Made by a program: the position numbers and the translations under genes | Source: Bacteroidota bacterium | GTDB taxonomy: Bacteria; Bacteroidota; Bacteroidia; Bacteroidales; JAADGE01 | Direction: 5' to 3' | DNA: 55,165 bases | Assembly (NCBI GenBank): GCA_024277895.1 | Contig: JAJRUH010000019.1 | Location: 1-55,165, forward strand | Notes under the pieces: generated by a model | What the model was told of the DNA's origin: nothing | What the model saw: only the letters and a program-made list of their open reading frames with translations | The model's database searches: none | Part shown: piece after piece, positions 9,330 through 18,129 of the stretch | Layout: the number at the start of each line of letters is the position of its first letter | How positions within the stretch are numbered: position 1 is the first letter of the stretch

Positions 9330-10439
9330 TTATTGGTTCTGTGTCAGCCAAATAATACCTACTATTATCGCCACACCTGCTAATACAGCCAGTGTTATTT
9401 TAATCCAACTCCAAGGTCTTTCTCCCTGAACTTCTCCGGTTCGTGCATTTATCATAAATCTGTAAACTTTTTCTTTATATTTATATGCACTCAACCATAT
9501 CGGCAATAAAATATGTTTAAAAGTTGTTGACATATATTCCGTATTCATTGATGAAATTCGTTGATGATCACCGCCTATATCTCTGTAAATATCTTGCCTG
9601 ATAACAGGTTCCATCTTTCCTTTTGCCAATGTAAAACCGTTTTCCAAACTTACTTGATACGTTTCGGATTTAAAGCCGCTTAAATATTTAGTATCGTAAG
9701 GAACCAAATTTTGCAAATCCCAAGGTTCTAATCTGTCAACATATTTTCGAGGTAAAGTTTCACTCGCAGGCACCATTATATCATCAAAAAATCTTGAAAC
9801 TCTTCCGCTTACGGAAGTCCATCGTGTTTTTGTAACTGTTCTTGATTTTTGCTGACCGTCTTCATAATAAGTTTCCGTGGTTTGATAATCGTCCCCTCTT
9901 TGTCCCGAATAATCAGAATATGTATCCGAATCGTAAGTCCAGTAAGGCGTATAAATTCCGGCAAGATCTTCGGTTTGTCTTGCTTGTGATTTTAATTTAT
10001 TAGGTGCAAACCAAAGTTTTTTCAACCATTTTTTATACAGTTCACGTCCTTCTTTTTTATCAACTTTAAAAGACAACATTGCCTTAGGAGCAATAATACT
10101 TGAAGTGTGTGCTTCTTTTGATACCAACGGACTTCCGCAAAAATCACATTTCGAAGAAACAATATTAGGGTCAAAAGTTGTTTCGGCACCGCACGAATCA
10201 CATTTTACGGTTGTAACCTCAATTTTAGGGGCAATATCTGCCTGATTATTGATATAACTTTTAAAATCAAGCTCTTGTACTGCTTTAATTTTTGCTTCTT
10301 CATCAACTTCTATTTCATTAAGCGCACCGCAAAATTCACATTTTAAGCTGTCGGTACCGGGAGCAAATTTTAATTTTGCACCGCAATTATTACAAGTTAT
10401 TTCATTTTGTCTGCTTTCGCTGACTTTCTTTTCTTCCAT
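9330..10439 (-). CDS. Zinc-ribbon (TFIIB-type) membrane-anchored protein, YdjG-like
   Basis: Two Cys4 ribbons 'CNNCGAKL..CEFCGA' and 'CDSCGAET..CDFCGS'; C-terminal TM helix 'ITLAVLAGVAIIVGIIWL'. Confidence 0.75.
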   Translation of the reverse strand: MEEKKVSESRQNEITCNNCGAKLKFAPGTDSLKCEFCGALNEIEVDEEAKIKAVQELDFKSYINNQADIAPKIEVTTVKCDSCGAETTFDPNIVSSKCDFCGSPLVSKEAHTSSIIAPKAMLSFKVDKKEGRELYKKWLKKLWFAPNKLKSQARQTEDLAGIYTPYWTYDSDTYSDYSGQRGDDYQTTETYYEDGQQKSRTVTKTRWTSVSGRVSRFFDDIMVPASETLPRKYVDRLEPWDLQNLVPYDTKYLSGFKSETYQVSLENGFTLAKGKMEPVIRQDIYRDIGGDHQRISSMNTEYMSTTFKHILLPIWLSAYKYKEKVYRFMINARTGEVQGERPWSWIKITLAVLAGVAIIVGIIWLTQNQ

Positions 10440-10508
10440 ATCAAAAATAGTTCTCGAATTTAAATACTTAAATATAAAAAAGCACCTAAAAAACAGATGC
10501 TGAAAATT

Positions 10509-11615
10509 TTACATAGGAGGAGGCGGAGGCGGTGTTGCTCCGAACAATCCTGCAACTTCCGGCACTTCTCCGGCAGCCGACCAACCGGACATACCCTGTT
10601 TCCAAACATAAGTTTCTTTGGTTAATTTACCTTGCGCAATCATTTGTTTTAGAATTTCCGTATTGAAAGGTCCTTGTTGTTGTCCGTTAACAGAAACAAA
10701 ATATTGCACAACCGGAGGCGGAGGAGTTGCACTTTGCTGCGTATTTTGTTGTTTTTGATTCTGCATCATTTGATTTTGATTCATCATTTGTTGCATCATT
10801 GCCATTCCCATCATTCCTTCCATTCCGCCGCCTGCTCCGGGATTATTTGCAGCACCCTCCATTGCGTCGGCAGCTTTCATTTGTGAATATTTATTCATAT
10901 CTCCGAGCATATTCATCCCCGTACCTTCGTCTAATTTTTCTTGAAGTTTTTCCGGCAAACTGATGCTTGAAACTAAAAATTTTGTAATTTCAAGTCCGTA
11001 TTCTTTAAATTCTTCGCCGAGTTTCTTTTGACAAAATTCGGAAATATCTTTATAATTTTGAGCCATATCAAGCAAAGGAATTCCGCTTTCACCAACGGCA
11101 TCAATAAATTGAGTTACAATTAGATTTCGCAATTCGCCGGCAATTTCTTCTGTTATAAAATCTCCGCTTGTACCCAGCACTTCTTTTATAAATTTTACCG
11201 GATCAATCACTTTCATGGTATATGCTCCGAAAGCTCTTAAACTAACACGTCCGAAATCAGCATCACGCACATAAAAGACATTTGGTGTTCCCCACTTTTG
11301 ATTGGTAAAACGCTTTGTGTTAATAAAATACACTTCTGCTTTAAACGGGCTGTTAAATCCGTGCATCCAAGCATTTAAAGTTGTAAGAATCGGCATATTT
11401 TGCGTTGTCAATTCATAACGTCCGGGAGGAAACACATCGGCGATTTTTCCTTCATTCACAAATACGGCAACTTGCGATTCTCTCACAGTTAATTGTGCTC
11501 CGTTTTTTATTTCATTACCGTAACGTTCAAAACGGTATGCTATGGTATCACTGCTGCTGTCTAACCATTCGATAACATCAATCAGTTCGCCTTTTAATTT
11601 ATTAAATAATCCCAT
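10509..11615 (-). CDS. SPFH-domain protein (YdjI/virion-core-like) with C-terminal GYF_2 domain
   Basis: N-terminal 'LIDVIEWLDSSSDTIAYRFERYGNEIKNGAQLTVRESQVAVFVNEGKIADVFPPGRYELTTQN'; Met/Gln-rich linker; C-terminal 'YFVSVNGQQQGPFNTEILKQMIAQGKLTKETYVWKQGMSGW' GYF_2. Confidence 0.85.
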   Translation of the reverse strand: MGLFNKLKGELIDVIEWLDSSSDTIAYRFERYGNEIKNGAQLTVRESQVAVFVNEGKIADVFPPGRYELTTQNMPILTTLNAWMHGFNSPFKAEVYFINTKRFTNQKWGTPNVFYVRDADFGRVSLRAFGAYTMKVIDPVKFIKEVLGTSGDFITEEIAGELRNLIVTQFIDAVGESGIPLLDMAQNYKDISEFCQKKLGEEFKEYGLEITKFLVSSISLPEKLQEKLDEGTGMNMLGDMNKYSQMKAADAMEGAANNPGAGGGMEGMMGMAMMQQMMNQNQMMQNQKQQNTQQSATPPPPVVQYFVSVNGQQQGPFNTEILKQMIAQGKLTKETYVWKQGMSGWSAAGEVPEVAGLFGATPPPPPPM

Positions 11616-11728
11616 TTTATATAGTTTTTAGTTTATTATTTTCGGGCTTTGAAAATACAACTTTTTAATTTATTGACAAAGTTTTATTGATAATTAGGTT
11701 TGAAAATTTATTATTCAATAAATAAATA

Positions 11729-12583
11729 TCACAAATATTTTTTCAAAATTTTACTTTTACGTTTAAGTATTTTGAGTGTGCGGCTTTTAAGTTGCCTAAC
11801 ACGTTCACGCGTAATATCGAAATTAGCGCCAATCTCTTCCAAAGTAAGAGGATGCTGCATTTCCAAACCGTAGTATTGCTTGATAATTTCGGCTTCACGA
11901 AAAGGTAGTGTGGAAAGTATGCGTTTCAATTCAGTTGTCAGAGATTGTCTTATCATTTCTCTTTCGGGCGAATCGGTACCGTCGGAACTGATGATGCTGT
12001 ATAATGACATGCTCTCATCATCATTAATCGGAGCATCCATTGAAAGGTTTCTGTCGGTATTAGCAATAACTCGTTGAACATCTTTGGGTGCAATTTTTAA
12101 TTCATCGGCAATTTCTTTTACGGAAGGTTCTCTTTGGAATTTCTGCAACAATTCAAAAAAAACTCTGTTTACTTTATTTGCTGTTGTAATTTTATTCAAC
12201 GGCAATCGCACAATTCTTGAATGTTCGGCTAATGCCTGAAGAATGGATTGACGAATCCACCATACAGCATAAGAAATGAATTTGAACCCTTTTGTTTCAT
12301 CAAAACGTTTAGCAGCTTTTATTAAACCGATATTTCCTTCGTTAATTAAATCAATTAGGCTGAGTCCTTGATTTTGATATTGTTTCGCTACCGACACTAC
12401 AAAGCGAAGATTGGCTTTTATCAATTTATCCAAAGCATTAATATCATTTTTTCTGATTTTTTGAGCTAACACAGCTTCTTCTTCAGCCGTAACCATTTCA
12501 TAACGACTGATTTCATGCAAATATTTATCGAGAGAAAGCGATTCTCTGTTAGTAACTTGCCGTGTTATTTTCAGTTGCTTCAT
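11729..12583 (-). CDS. rpoD: Primary-type RNA polymerase sigma factor (RpoD/SigA family)
   Basis: Region 1.2 'DSLDKYLHEISRYEMVTAEEEAVLAQ'; region 2 'LIDLINEGNIGLIKAAKRFDETKGFKFISYAVWWIRQSI'; region 4 'LTLEEIGANFDITRERVRQLKSRTLK'. Confidence 0.93.
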   Translation of the reverse strand: MKQLKITRQVTNRESLSLDKYLHEISRYEMVTAEEEAVLAQKIRKNDINALDKLIKANLRFVVSVAKQYQNQGLSLIDLINEGNIGLIKAAKRFDETKGFKFISYAVWWIRQSILQALAEHSRIVRLPLNKITTANKVNRVFFELLQKFQREPSVKEIADELKIAPKDVQRVIANTDRNLSMDAPINDDESMSLYSIISSDGTDSPEREMIRQSLTTELKRILSTLPFREAEIIKQYYGLEMQHPLTLEEIGANFDITRERVRQLKSRTLKILKRKSKILKKYL

Positions 12584-12672
12584 TTATGAGTGCAAAAGAA
12601 TTTAAATTAAAATCAGATATATATTTTAAACATGATAAAAGTAAGCATTTTAATTGATTAAAAAACAATATT

Positions 12673-15261
12673 TTAAAAGCCGATTGAGCTCGAAGAGCTT
12701 AATGCTTTATTAACTTCAATATCCTTAACATCTTCATATGTTAAGGTTCTCACAGCTTCCTGAGAACGTTCTCGTGCGGGAACGGATGCCATCCTTAAAT
12801 TTTGCTTTCGAACGGCTTCTGCTACAATCTTCCTCACTGTTCTTGCGTTTCCGAAATATTTATCTCGTGTGTCATAAAGTCTTTTAATATATCCTTTTAA
12901 ATGTGTCTCAGCTTGCTTATTCGGTATTAAATCTTCCGTTTTTAACATTTGCAAACAAATTTCATACAGTGTTTCGGGTTTATAATCTTTAAAAATTAAA
13001 GTTTTATCAAAACGTGATTTTAATCCGGGATTCATTTTTAAAAAAGTTTCCATATTGTCCGGATATCCTGCAACGATAACGGCAAATTTGCCTCTGTTAT
13101 CTTCCATATTTTTCAGAATAACTTCTATTGCTTCGTTCCCGTAACTTCCTTGTCCGCCTCCTGCAAGAGCATAAGCCTCATCAATAAATAAGACTCCTCC
13201 GATTGCATTTTCAATTTTCTCTTTTGTCTTTAAAGCCGTTTGCCCCACATAGCCTGCAACTAATCCTTCTTTTCCTGTTTCAATAATATGTCCTCTTTCG
13301 AGCAAACCGAGTGCTTTATATATTTTCCCGAATATTCGTGCCAAAGTAGTTTTTCCGGTTCCGGGATTTCCGCTGAAAACAGCATGTAAAGAAAATTTAT
13401 TCAGAACATCTTTACCGGTTTCTTTATAAAACTTGACCAATTTAATAAGTTCGTTAACTTCATTTTTAATATCATTCATTCCTACCAGAATGTTCATTTC
13501 ATCCAGTGCTTCTTTCAGCAAATCGTTATCAATCGGAATTTTAACAATACTTTTAGATTTAATACTTTCTATCTGTCGAATATCCTCCGAGGTGATAGTT
13601 GATAACTCTTCATTTGTTAAATCTTTTACATTTTCACCCTGCATCAAACGCAAACCCATATACATTTTACCTTCATCAATTAAAGAATAGGCATAACGGG
13701 CATTTCCGAATGTATAATCTCGATTTCGGAATGCTTCTGTCAAAGTTTTGCGAATTAATTCTGCAGCATCTTCCGTTAAAACAACGTTTCGCTTATTTGC
13801 GGCATATAATGCAATATCAAATAACTCGTCAGGCGTATAATCGTCGAAATGAAAAAAATATTTTATACGAGATTTTAAACCCGGATTTGAATTAATCATA
13901 AACATTGTTTCTTTCGGATAACCTGCCATCATTATTGCAATATCTTTTTCACCGTCGCTCATTTCTTTTACAAGAACTTCAATGACTTCTTTACCGAAAT
14001 CTTTTTTATCTTCATCGGAGCGGGCAAGCATATATGCTTCATCAATAAATAAAATACCGCCTCGGGCTTCTTTAACTGCTTCTTTAACTTTAGGTGCAGT
14101 TTGCCCTATAAATTCTCCTATTAAATCGGCTCTGTCAACTTCATGCACATGTCCTTTTGACAACAGACCTTTTTTTTGATATATTTTTCCCAATAGTTTT
14201 ACAACCGTAGTTTTTCCGGTACCCGGATTACCGGTAAAAACACTGTGTAAAGTAAGTTCTTCATTATCATCAAAGCCCTTTTCTTTTCTTAATTTCAAGA
14301 AATCAATATAATTGATATGGTCTTTAACTTTTTGTTTGATAGTTTTTAATCCTATTAAACCGTCTAAATTTGCCAACAAATCTTCAAGAGTTCCCGTATC
14401 TTCTGCCATACGCACGGCACTTTCCGGAATCGTCAAATTATTACCGATCTCTACATCTCCCTCTATTTCAAACTCTTCCATAGTAAACCAAACAGAAGTA
14501 ATTAAGGTGTCCATAAATACAATTTCAATTCTGTATTTATCATCTTTCCACGAGCCCGGTTTTTCATTTCCCCAACCTCTTTCAAAAGTGAATATTTGAT
14601 TTTTATTTCCGTTAGGTATGTATTTAAGTGAACTGATTTTTGCTTTATACTGTCCGGCATCATCATAAATATTAATAAAATATTCTAAGTAAAATTCTTT
14701 ATTTGTTTTTATTATAAAATCTGTTTCAACCCAAATATAACGTGTATTTTCTTTTGAAAATGCTTTCAGATATTTCCTTTGTGTTTGTTTCCATGCTTCA
14801 AAGTCTCCTTCATACAATTTAACGGAATTAACTTCTAAATACGGATTGTTATTTTCATCAACTTTTCCGATATCGTAGATATAAAAAAGCTGTTTCCCGA
14901 CTAATTCTTTATCAATATATATTTCACATCGATAGGTTCCGGGCTTCCAAAATCCGCCGGGATTTTCGACTCCCCAACTTTCATAAATATATGCAATATT
15001 ATCATTTTTGCTGACTGTAACAGTTTTACTTAAATTACAGATTTCTTTTTTTGTATTATTAAGAAGTTTAACAGTTTTAAAGTTTACAAATGCCTTCCAA
15101 TCTTCGATATCAAATTTTTTATTATAAATTGCAAGTTCCGATCGCAAATAAGATATTTCGTCTTTATCATAAACAAAACGATATTTTTTTGTAGAATCAA
15201 GCATCCATTCCGAAGAGGAATAAATATTTAATGACTTATATTTGAAGTTTTTTTTACTCAA
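12673..15261 (-). CDS. Tandem CbxX/CfqX (SpoVK)-type AAA+ ATPase with duplicated N-terminal beta domain
   Basis: Two Walker A motifs (GNPGTGKTTVVKLLG, GNPGTGKTTLARIFG) and two Walker B motifs (GGILFIDEAYML, GGVLFIDEAYAL); repeated N-terminal motif WG.E.PG.W....YR.EI. Confidence 0.9.
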   Translation of the reverse strand: MSKKNFKYKSLNIYSSSEWMLDSTKKYRFVYDKDEISYLRSELAIYNKKFDIEDWKAFVNFKTVKLLNNTKKEICNLSKTVTVSKNDNIAYIYESWGVENPGGFWKPGTYRCEIYIDKELVGKQLFYIYDIGKVDENNNPYLEVNSVKLYEGDFEAWKQTQRKYLKAFSKENTRYIWVETDFIIKTNKEFYLEYFINIYDDAGQYKAKISSLKYIPNGNKNQIFTFERGWGNEKPGSWKDDKYRIEIVFMDTLITSVWFTMEEFEIEGDVEIGNNLTIPESAVRMAEDTGTLEDLLANLDGLIGLKTIKQKVKDHINYIDFLKLRKEKGFDDNEELTLHSVFTGNPGTGKTTVVKLLGKIYQKKGLLSKGHVHEVDRADLIGEFIGQTAPKVKEAVKEARGGILFIDEAYMLARSDEDKKDFGKEVIEVLVKEMSDGEKDIAIMMAGYPKETMFMINSNPGLKSRIKYFFHFDDYTPDELFDIALYAANKRNVVLTEDAAELIRKTLTEAFRNRDYTFGNARYAYSLIDEGKMYMGLRLMQGENVKDLTNEELSTITSEDIRQIESIKSKSIVKIPIDNDLLKEALDEMNILVGMNDIKNEVNELIKLVKFYKETGKDVLNKFSLHAVFSGNPGTGKTTLARIFGKIYKALGLLERGHIIETGKEGLVAGYVGQTALKTKEKIENAIGGVLFIDEAYALAGGGQGSYGNEAIEVILKNMEDNRGKFAVIVAGYPDNMETFLKMNPGLKSRFDKTLIFKDYKPETLYEICLQMLKTEDLIPNKQAETHLKGYIKRLYDTRDKYFGNARTVRKIVAEAVRKQNLRMASVPARERSQEAVRTLTYEDVKDIEVNKALSSSSSIGF

Positions 15262-15615
15262 AGTATTTTATTTACAAAAATAATCAGAAATTATTTTCAA
15301 AAAAATCTATTCTGTAAAAATAATTTATTTGATTGAAAAATCAGACTCTTTTTTATTAAATGCTACGACTGTAAATTTTGTTTGTTTATAAAAATATCTG
15401 TTTTATTAAGTTTATCAGATAATTACAAATGTCATGACAACTGATTGTATAAAATATTCGAAAAACAGAGTAATGTTTTGTTTTAAGAATTCAATAGTAT
15501 TTTAAACCAATAAACAATTGTTATAATTAAATTTCACATTTTTATCCTGTATAAAACGTATGAAAACAGAAAAAAACAATCAATTAATCTGCATTATGAT
15601 TTAGTTTTTATATTT

Positions 15616-16452
15616 TTGAACTCAAATATGGAAGATTTAACACCTGAAGAAATACAATTATTTATTGAAGCAATTTCGGCTCATTCGAATTATGATTTCA
15701 GCGAATATTCAATAAAATCATTTACGAGACGTGTTCAAAAATTATTAGTTGATTACAGAACGGATATAACCGGATTAATAAAAAGGGTTTCAGAAAACAG
15801 CAATTTCCTTGAAAAAGCTGTAATAAATATTACCGTAAATACAACTGAAATTTTCAGAGACCCAAAAATATGGGAATATATTAATACAACAATATTACCG
15901 AGATATAAAAATGAATCGAGAATTAATATATGGCATGCCGGAGCATCTACGGGACAAGAAATATATACCATGCTGATTCTTTTAAAACAGCACGGATTAT
16001 TTGACAAAGCAAGAGTTTATGCTTCTGATATAAATTCGGAAGTTTTAGAAATTTCAAAATCCGGAAAATATAAATATCGAGAAATTGACGAATACATTAA
16101 TAATTTTAAAGAAACTTATAAGAATTCGGGTAAATCATACAACATTAATGATTATTTTAAGATTTCAAGAAACAGAAACACAGTAAAAACGAAATCGTTT
16201 CTTTTGGATAAAACACAATACAAAGTTCATGATTTAACAAAAATCACCAATCCTTTTGCCGTAAAATACAATATTATTTTTTGCAGAAACGTGTTAATTT
16301 ATTTTAATCACGAACTTCAGAACAGGATTATTAAATTATTCGAGAATTCATTATTTACCGGAGGTACTCTTATAATCGGAAAACATGAAGGTATTTTAGG
16401 AGATATTGCCGAAAAATTTGAAAAACAAGGAACTATATATATTAAAAAATAA
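15616..16452 (+). CDS. CheR-type MCP methyltransferase
   Basis: 'AVINITVNTTEIFRDPKIWEYI', 'NIWHAGASTGQEIYTMLILL', 'YNIIFCRNVLIYFNHELQNRII'. ATG at 15628 likely the true start. Confidence 0.9.
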   Translation: MNSNMEDLTPEEIQLFIEAISAHSNYDFSEYSIKSFTRRVQKLLVDYRTDITGLIKRVSENSNFLEKAVINITVNTTEIFRDPKIWEYINTTILPRYKNESRINIWHAGASTGQEIYTMLILLKQHGLFDKARVYASDINSEVLEISKSGKYKYREIDEYINNFKETYKNSGKSYNINDYFKISRNRNTVKTKSFLLDKTQYKVHDLTKITNPFAVKYNIIFCRNVLIYFNHELQNRIIKLFENSLFTGGTLIIGKHEGILGDIAEKFEKQGTIYIKK

Positions 16453-16504
16453 AATTTTAATCTTTTAACCCTAATTTTATTTGTTTGAATTTGGAAAATA
16501 AAAA

Positions 16505-17263
16505 ATGTTAGACATTTTAAAAGTTAATACAAAAAAAGCAGCACAAATTTTAAAGCAAAGTAAACACACTACTGCTTTTACCGGAGCAGGAATATCTGTT
16601 GAAAGCGGAATACCTCCTTTCAGAGGAAAAACCGGTTTATGGTCTAAATATGACCCTAAAATATTAGAACTGAACTACTTTCACCAGCACCCGGAAGATT
16701 CTTGGGAAATAATAAAAGAGATTTTTTACGACTTCTTCGGAAAAGCACAACCAAACAAAGCTCATAAAGTTCTTGCAAAAATGGAAAAGTACAATTTACT
16801 GCAAGCTGTTATTACTCAGAATATTGACAATTTACATCAAGCAGCAGGCAGCAAAACTGTTTATGAATTTCACGGAACTTCCGCTAAAATGGTTTGTACA
16901 AACTGCAAACGAAAGTTTGATTCAAAAAAAGTAAATTTAGAAAATATTCCGCCTAAATGTATTGCCTGCGGCGGATTGCTGAAACCCGATTTTATTTTTT
17001 TAGGAGAAGGAATTCCTGTTGAAGCATATCAAAAATCGCTTGAAGAAGCCGAAAATGCCGAAGTGTTTTTTTTGATAGGAACTACGGGACTTGTTGAGCC
17101 GGCTGCATCAATTCCGTACAAAGCAAAATACAACGGTGCCGTAATTATTGAAATAAATCCGGAACGTACCGTTTTTACGGAAAAAATAACAGATATTTTT
17201 CTTCAGGGAAAAGCCGGAGAAGTAATGAAACAACTCGGAGAATATATTTTTGAGGAAGATTAA
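16505..17263 (+). CDS. cobB: NAD-dependent protein deacylase (sirtuin)
   Basis: 'TAFTGAGISVESGIPPFRG', 'AVITQNIDNLHQAAGS', 'EFHGT', Zn finger 'CTNCKRKF...CIACGG', 'KPDFIFLGEGIP'. Confidence 0.95.
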   Translation: MLDILKVNTKKAAQILKQSKHTTAFTGAGISVESGIPPFRGKTGLWSKYDPKILELNYFHQHPEDSWEIIKEIFYDFFGKAQPNKAHKVLAKMEKYNLLQAVITQNIDNLHQAAGSKTVYEFHGTSAKMVCTNCKRKFDSKKVNLENIPPKCIACGGLLKPDFIFLGEGIPVEAYQKSLEEAENAEVFFLIGTTGLVEPAASIPYKAKYNGAVIIEINPERTVFTEKITDIFLQGKAGEVMKQLGEYIFEED

Positions 17264-17271
17264 TAAATGCA

Positions 17272-17907
17272 ATGCCGAAACATCCTATACTAAAATTAAT
17301 TGAAGAGGGCGAACATCTGCAATTAGATTTTAAGTTTGCCGTAAACGATTCGCAAAAAATTGCACGTTCTCTTTCGGCTTTTGCAAATACCGAAGGCGGC
17401 AGACTTTTAATAGGCGTTAAAGATAACGGAAAAATTGCCGGAATTCGCAGTTCCGAAGAATTTTATATGCTGCAGGCAGCATCGGAACTATACACGAAAC
17501 CCGAAGTGCCTTTCAGGATAAAGTCGCATATAATTGACAAAAAGGAAGTATTGGAAGTAATAATTGATAAAAGCAAAAACCGACCGCATACCGCACCCGA
17601 CGAAAAAGGAAATATGAAAGCTTTTGTAAGGGTAAACGATGAAAATTTACTCGCTAACGGTATTTTACTGAAAGTTTGGAAAGCCGAAAAAAAATCTGCG
17701 GGAGTTAAAATCCGATTTTCCGAGCCGGAAAAACTTTTACTGACATTTTTAGAGCAAAATCCTTACATAACTTTTTCAAAATTCAGAAAACTTGCAGGAA
17801 TTTCCTTTTACAAAGCCGAAAAAATTTTAATAAATTTTATTTTGCTGAATATTATTGAAATTGATATTACAAAAAAATTAATCAGTTACAGAATAAAATC
17901 AAAATAA
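17272..17907 (+). CDS. AlbA_2 (Schlafen-type) ATP-binding protein with C-terminal winged helix
   Basis: 'GEHLQLDFKFAVNDSQKIARSLSAFANTEGGRLLIGVKDNGKIAGI' AlbA_2 signature. Confidence 0.85.
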   Translation: MPKHPILKLIEEGEHLQLDFKFAVNDSQKIARSLSAFANTEGGRLLIGVKDNGKIAGIRSSEEFYMLQAASELYTKPEVPFRIKSHIIDKKEVLEVIIDKSKNRPHTAPDEKGNMKAFVRVNDENLLANGILLKVWKAEKKSAGVKIRFSEPEKLLLTFLEQNPYITFSKFRKLAGISFYKAEKILINFILLNIIEIDITKKLISYRIKSK

Positions 17908-18129
17908 AATTTCATAAAAGACTCGAAAAAAACTGTTTTATAAAATGGTTCCGTAATGATATAATTTAATATTCTAAATTATTGAAATGAAATTTTAATT
18001 GTATGCATACAGCTTGCGAAAGAAAAAAAAAAACAGATTGCAAAATCCGACAATATGTTTTACAATATACAACGCTTAAACTTACATATGCAAATTAAAT
18101 TATCCAATTCATCCGATGACTTGCGGATA

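Noticed and set aside
12673-16452. Calling the tandem AAA+ protein and CheR a single divergent system
   Set aside because: Only adjacency supports it; about 350 bp separates divergent genes and no shared pathway is evident.
16505-17907. Calling the sirtuin/AlbA_2 pair an anti-phage system
   Set aside because: The sirtuin is the CobB type with a structural zinc finger and no TIR, SLOG or large effector partner is adjacent; evidence is too thin.
18023-18033. Poly-A run in an intergenic region as a phase-variation tract
   Set aside because: It lies far from any gene start and between convergent genes, so a switching role is unlikely.
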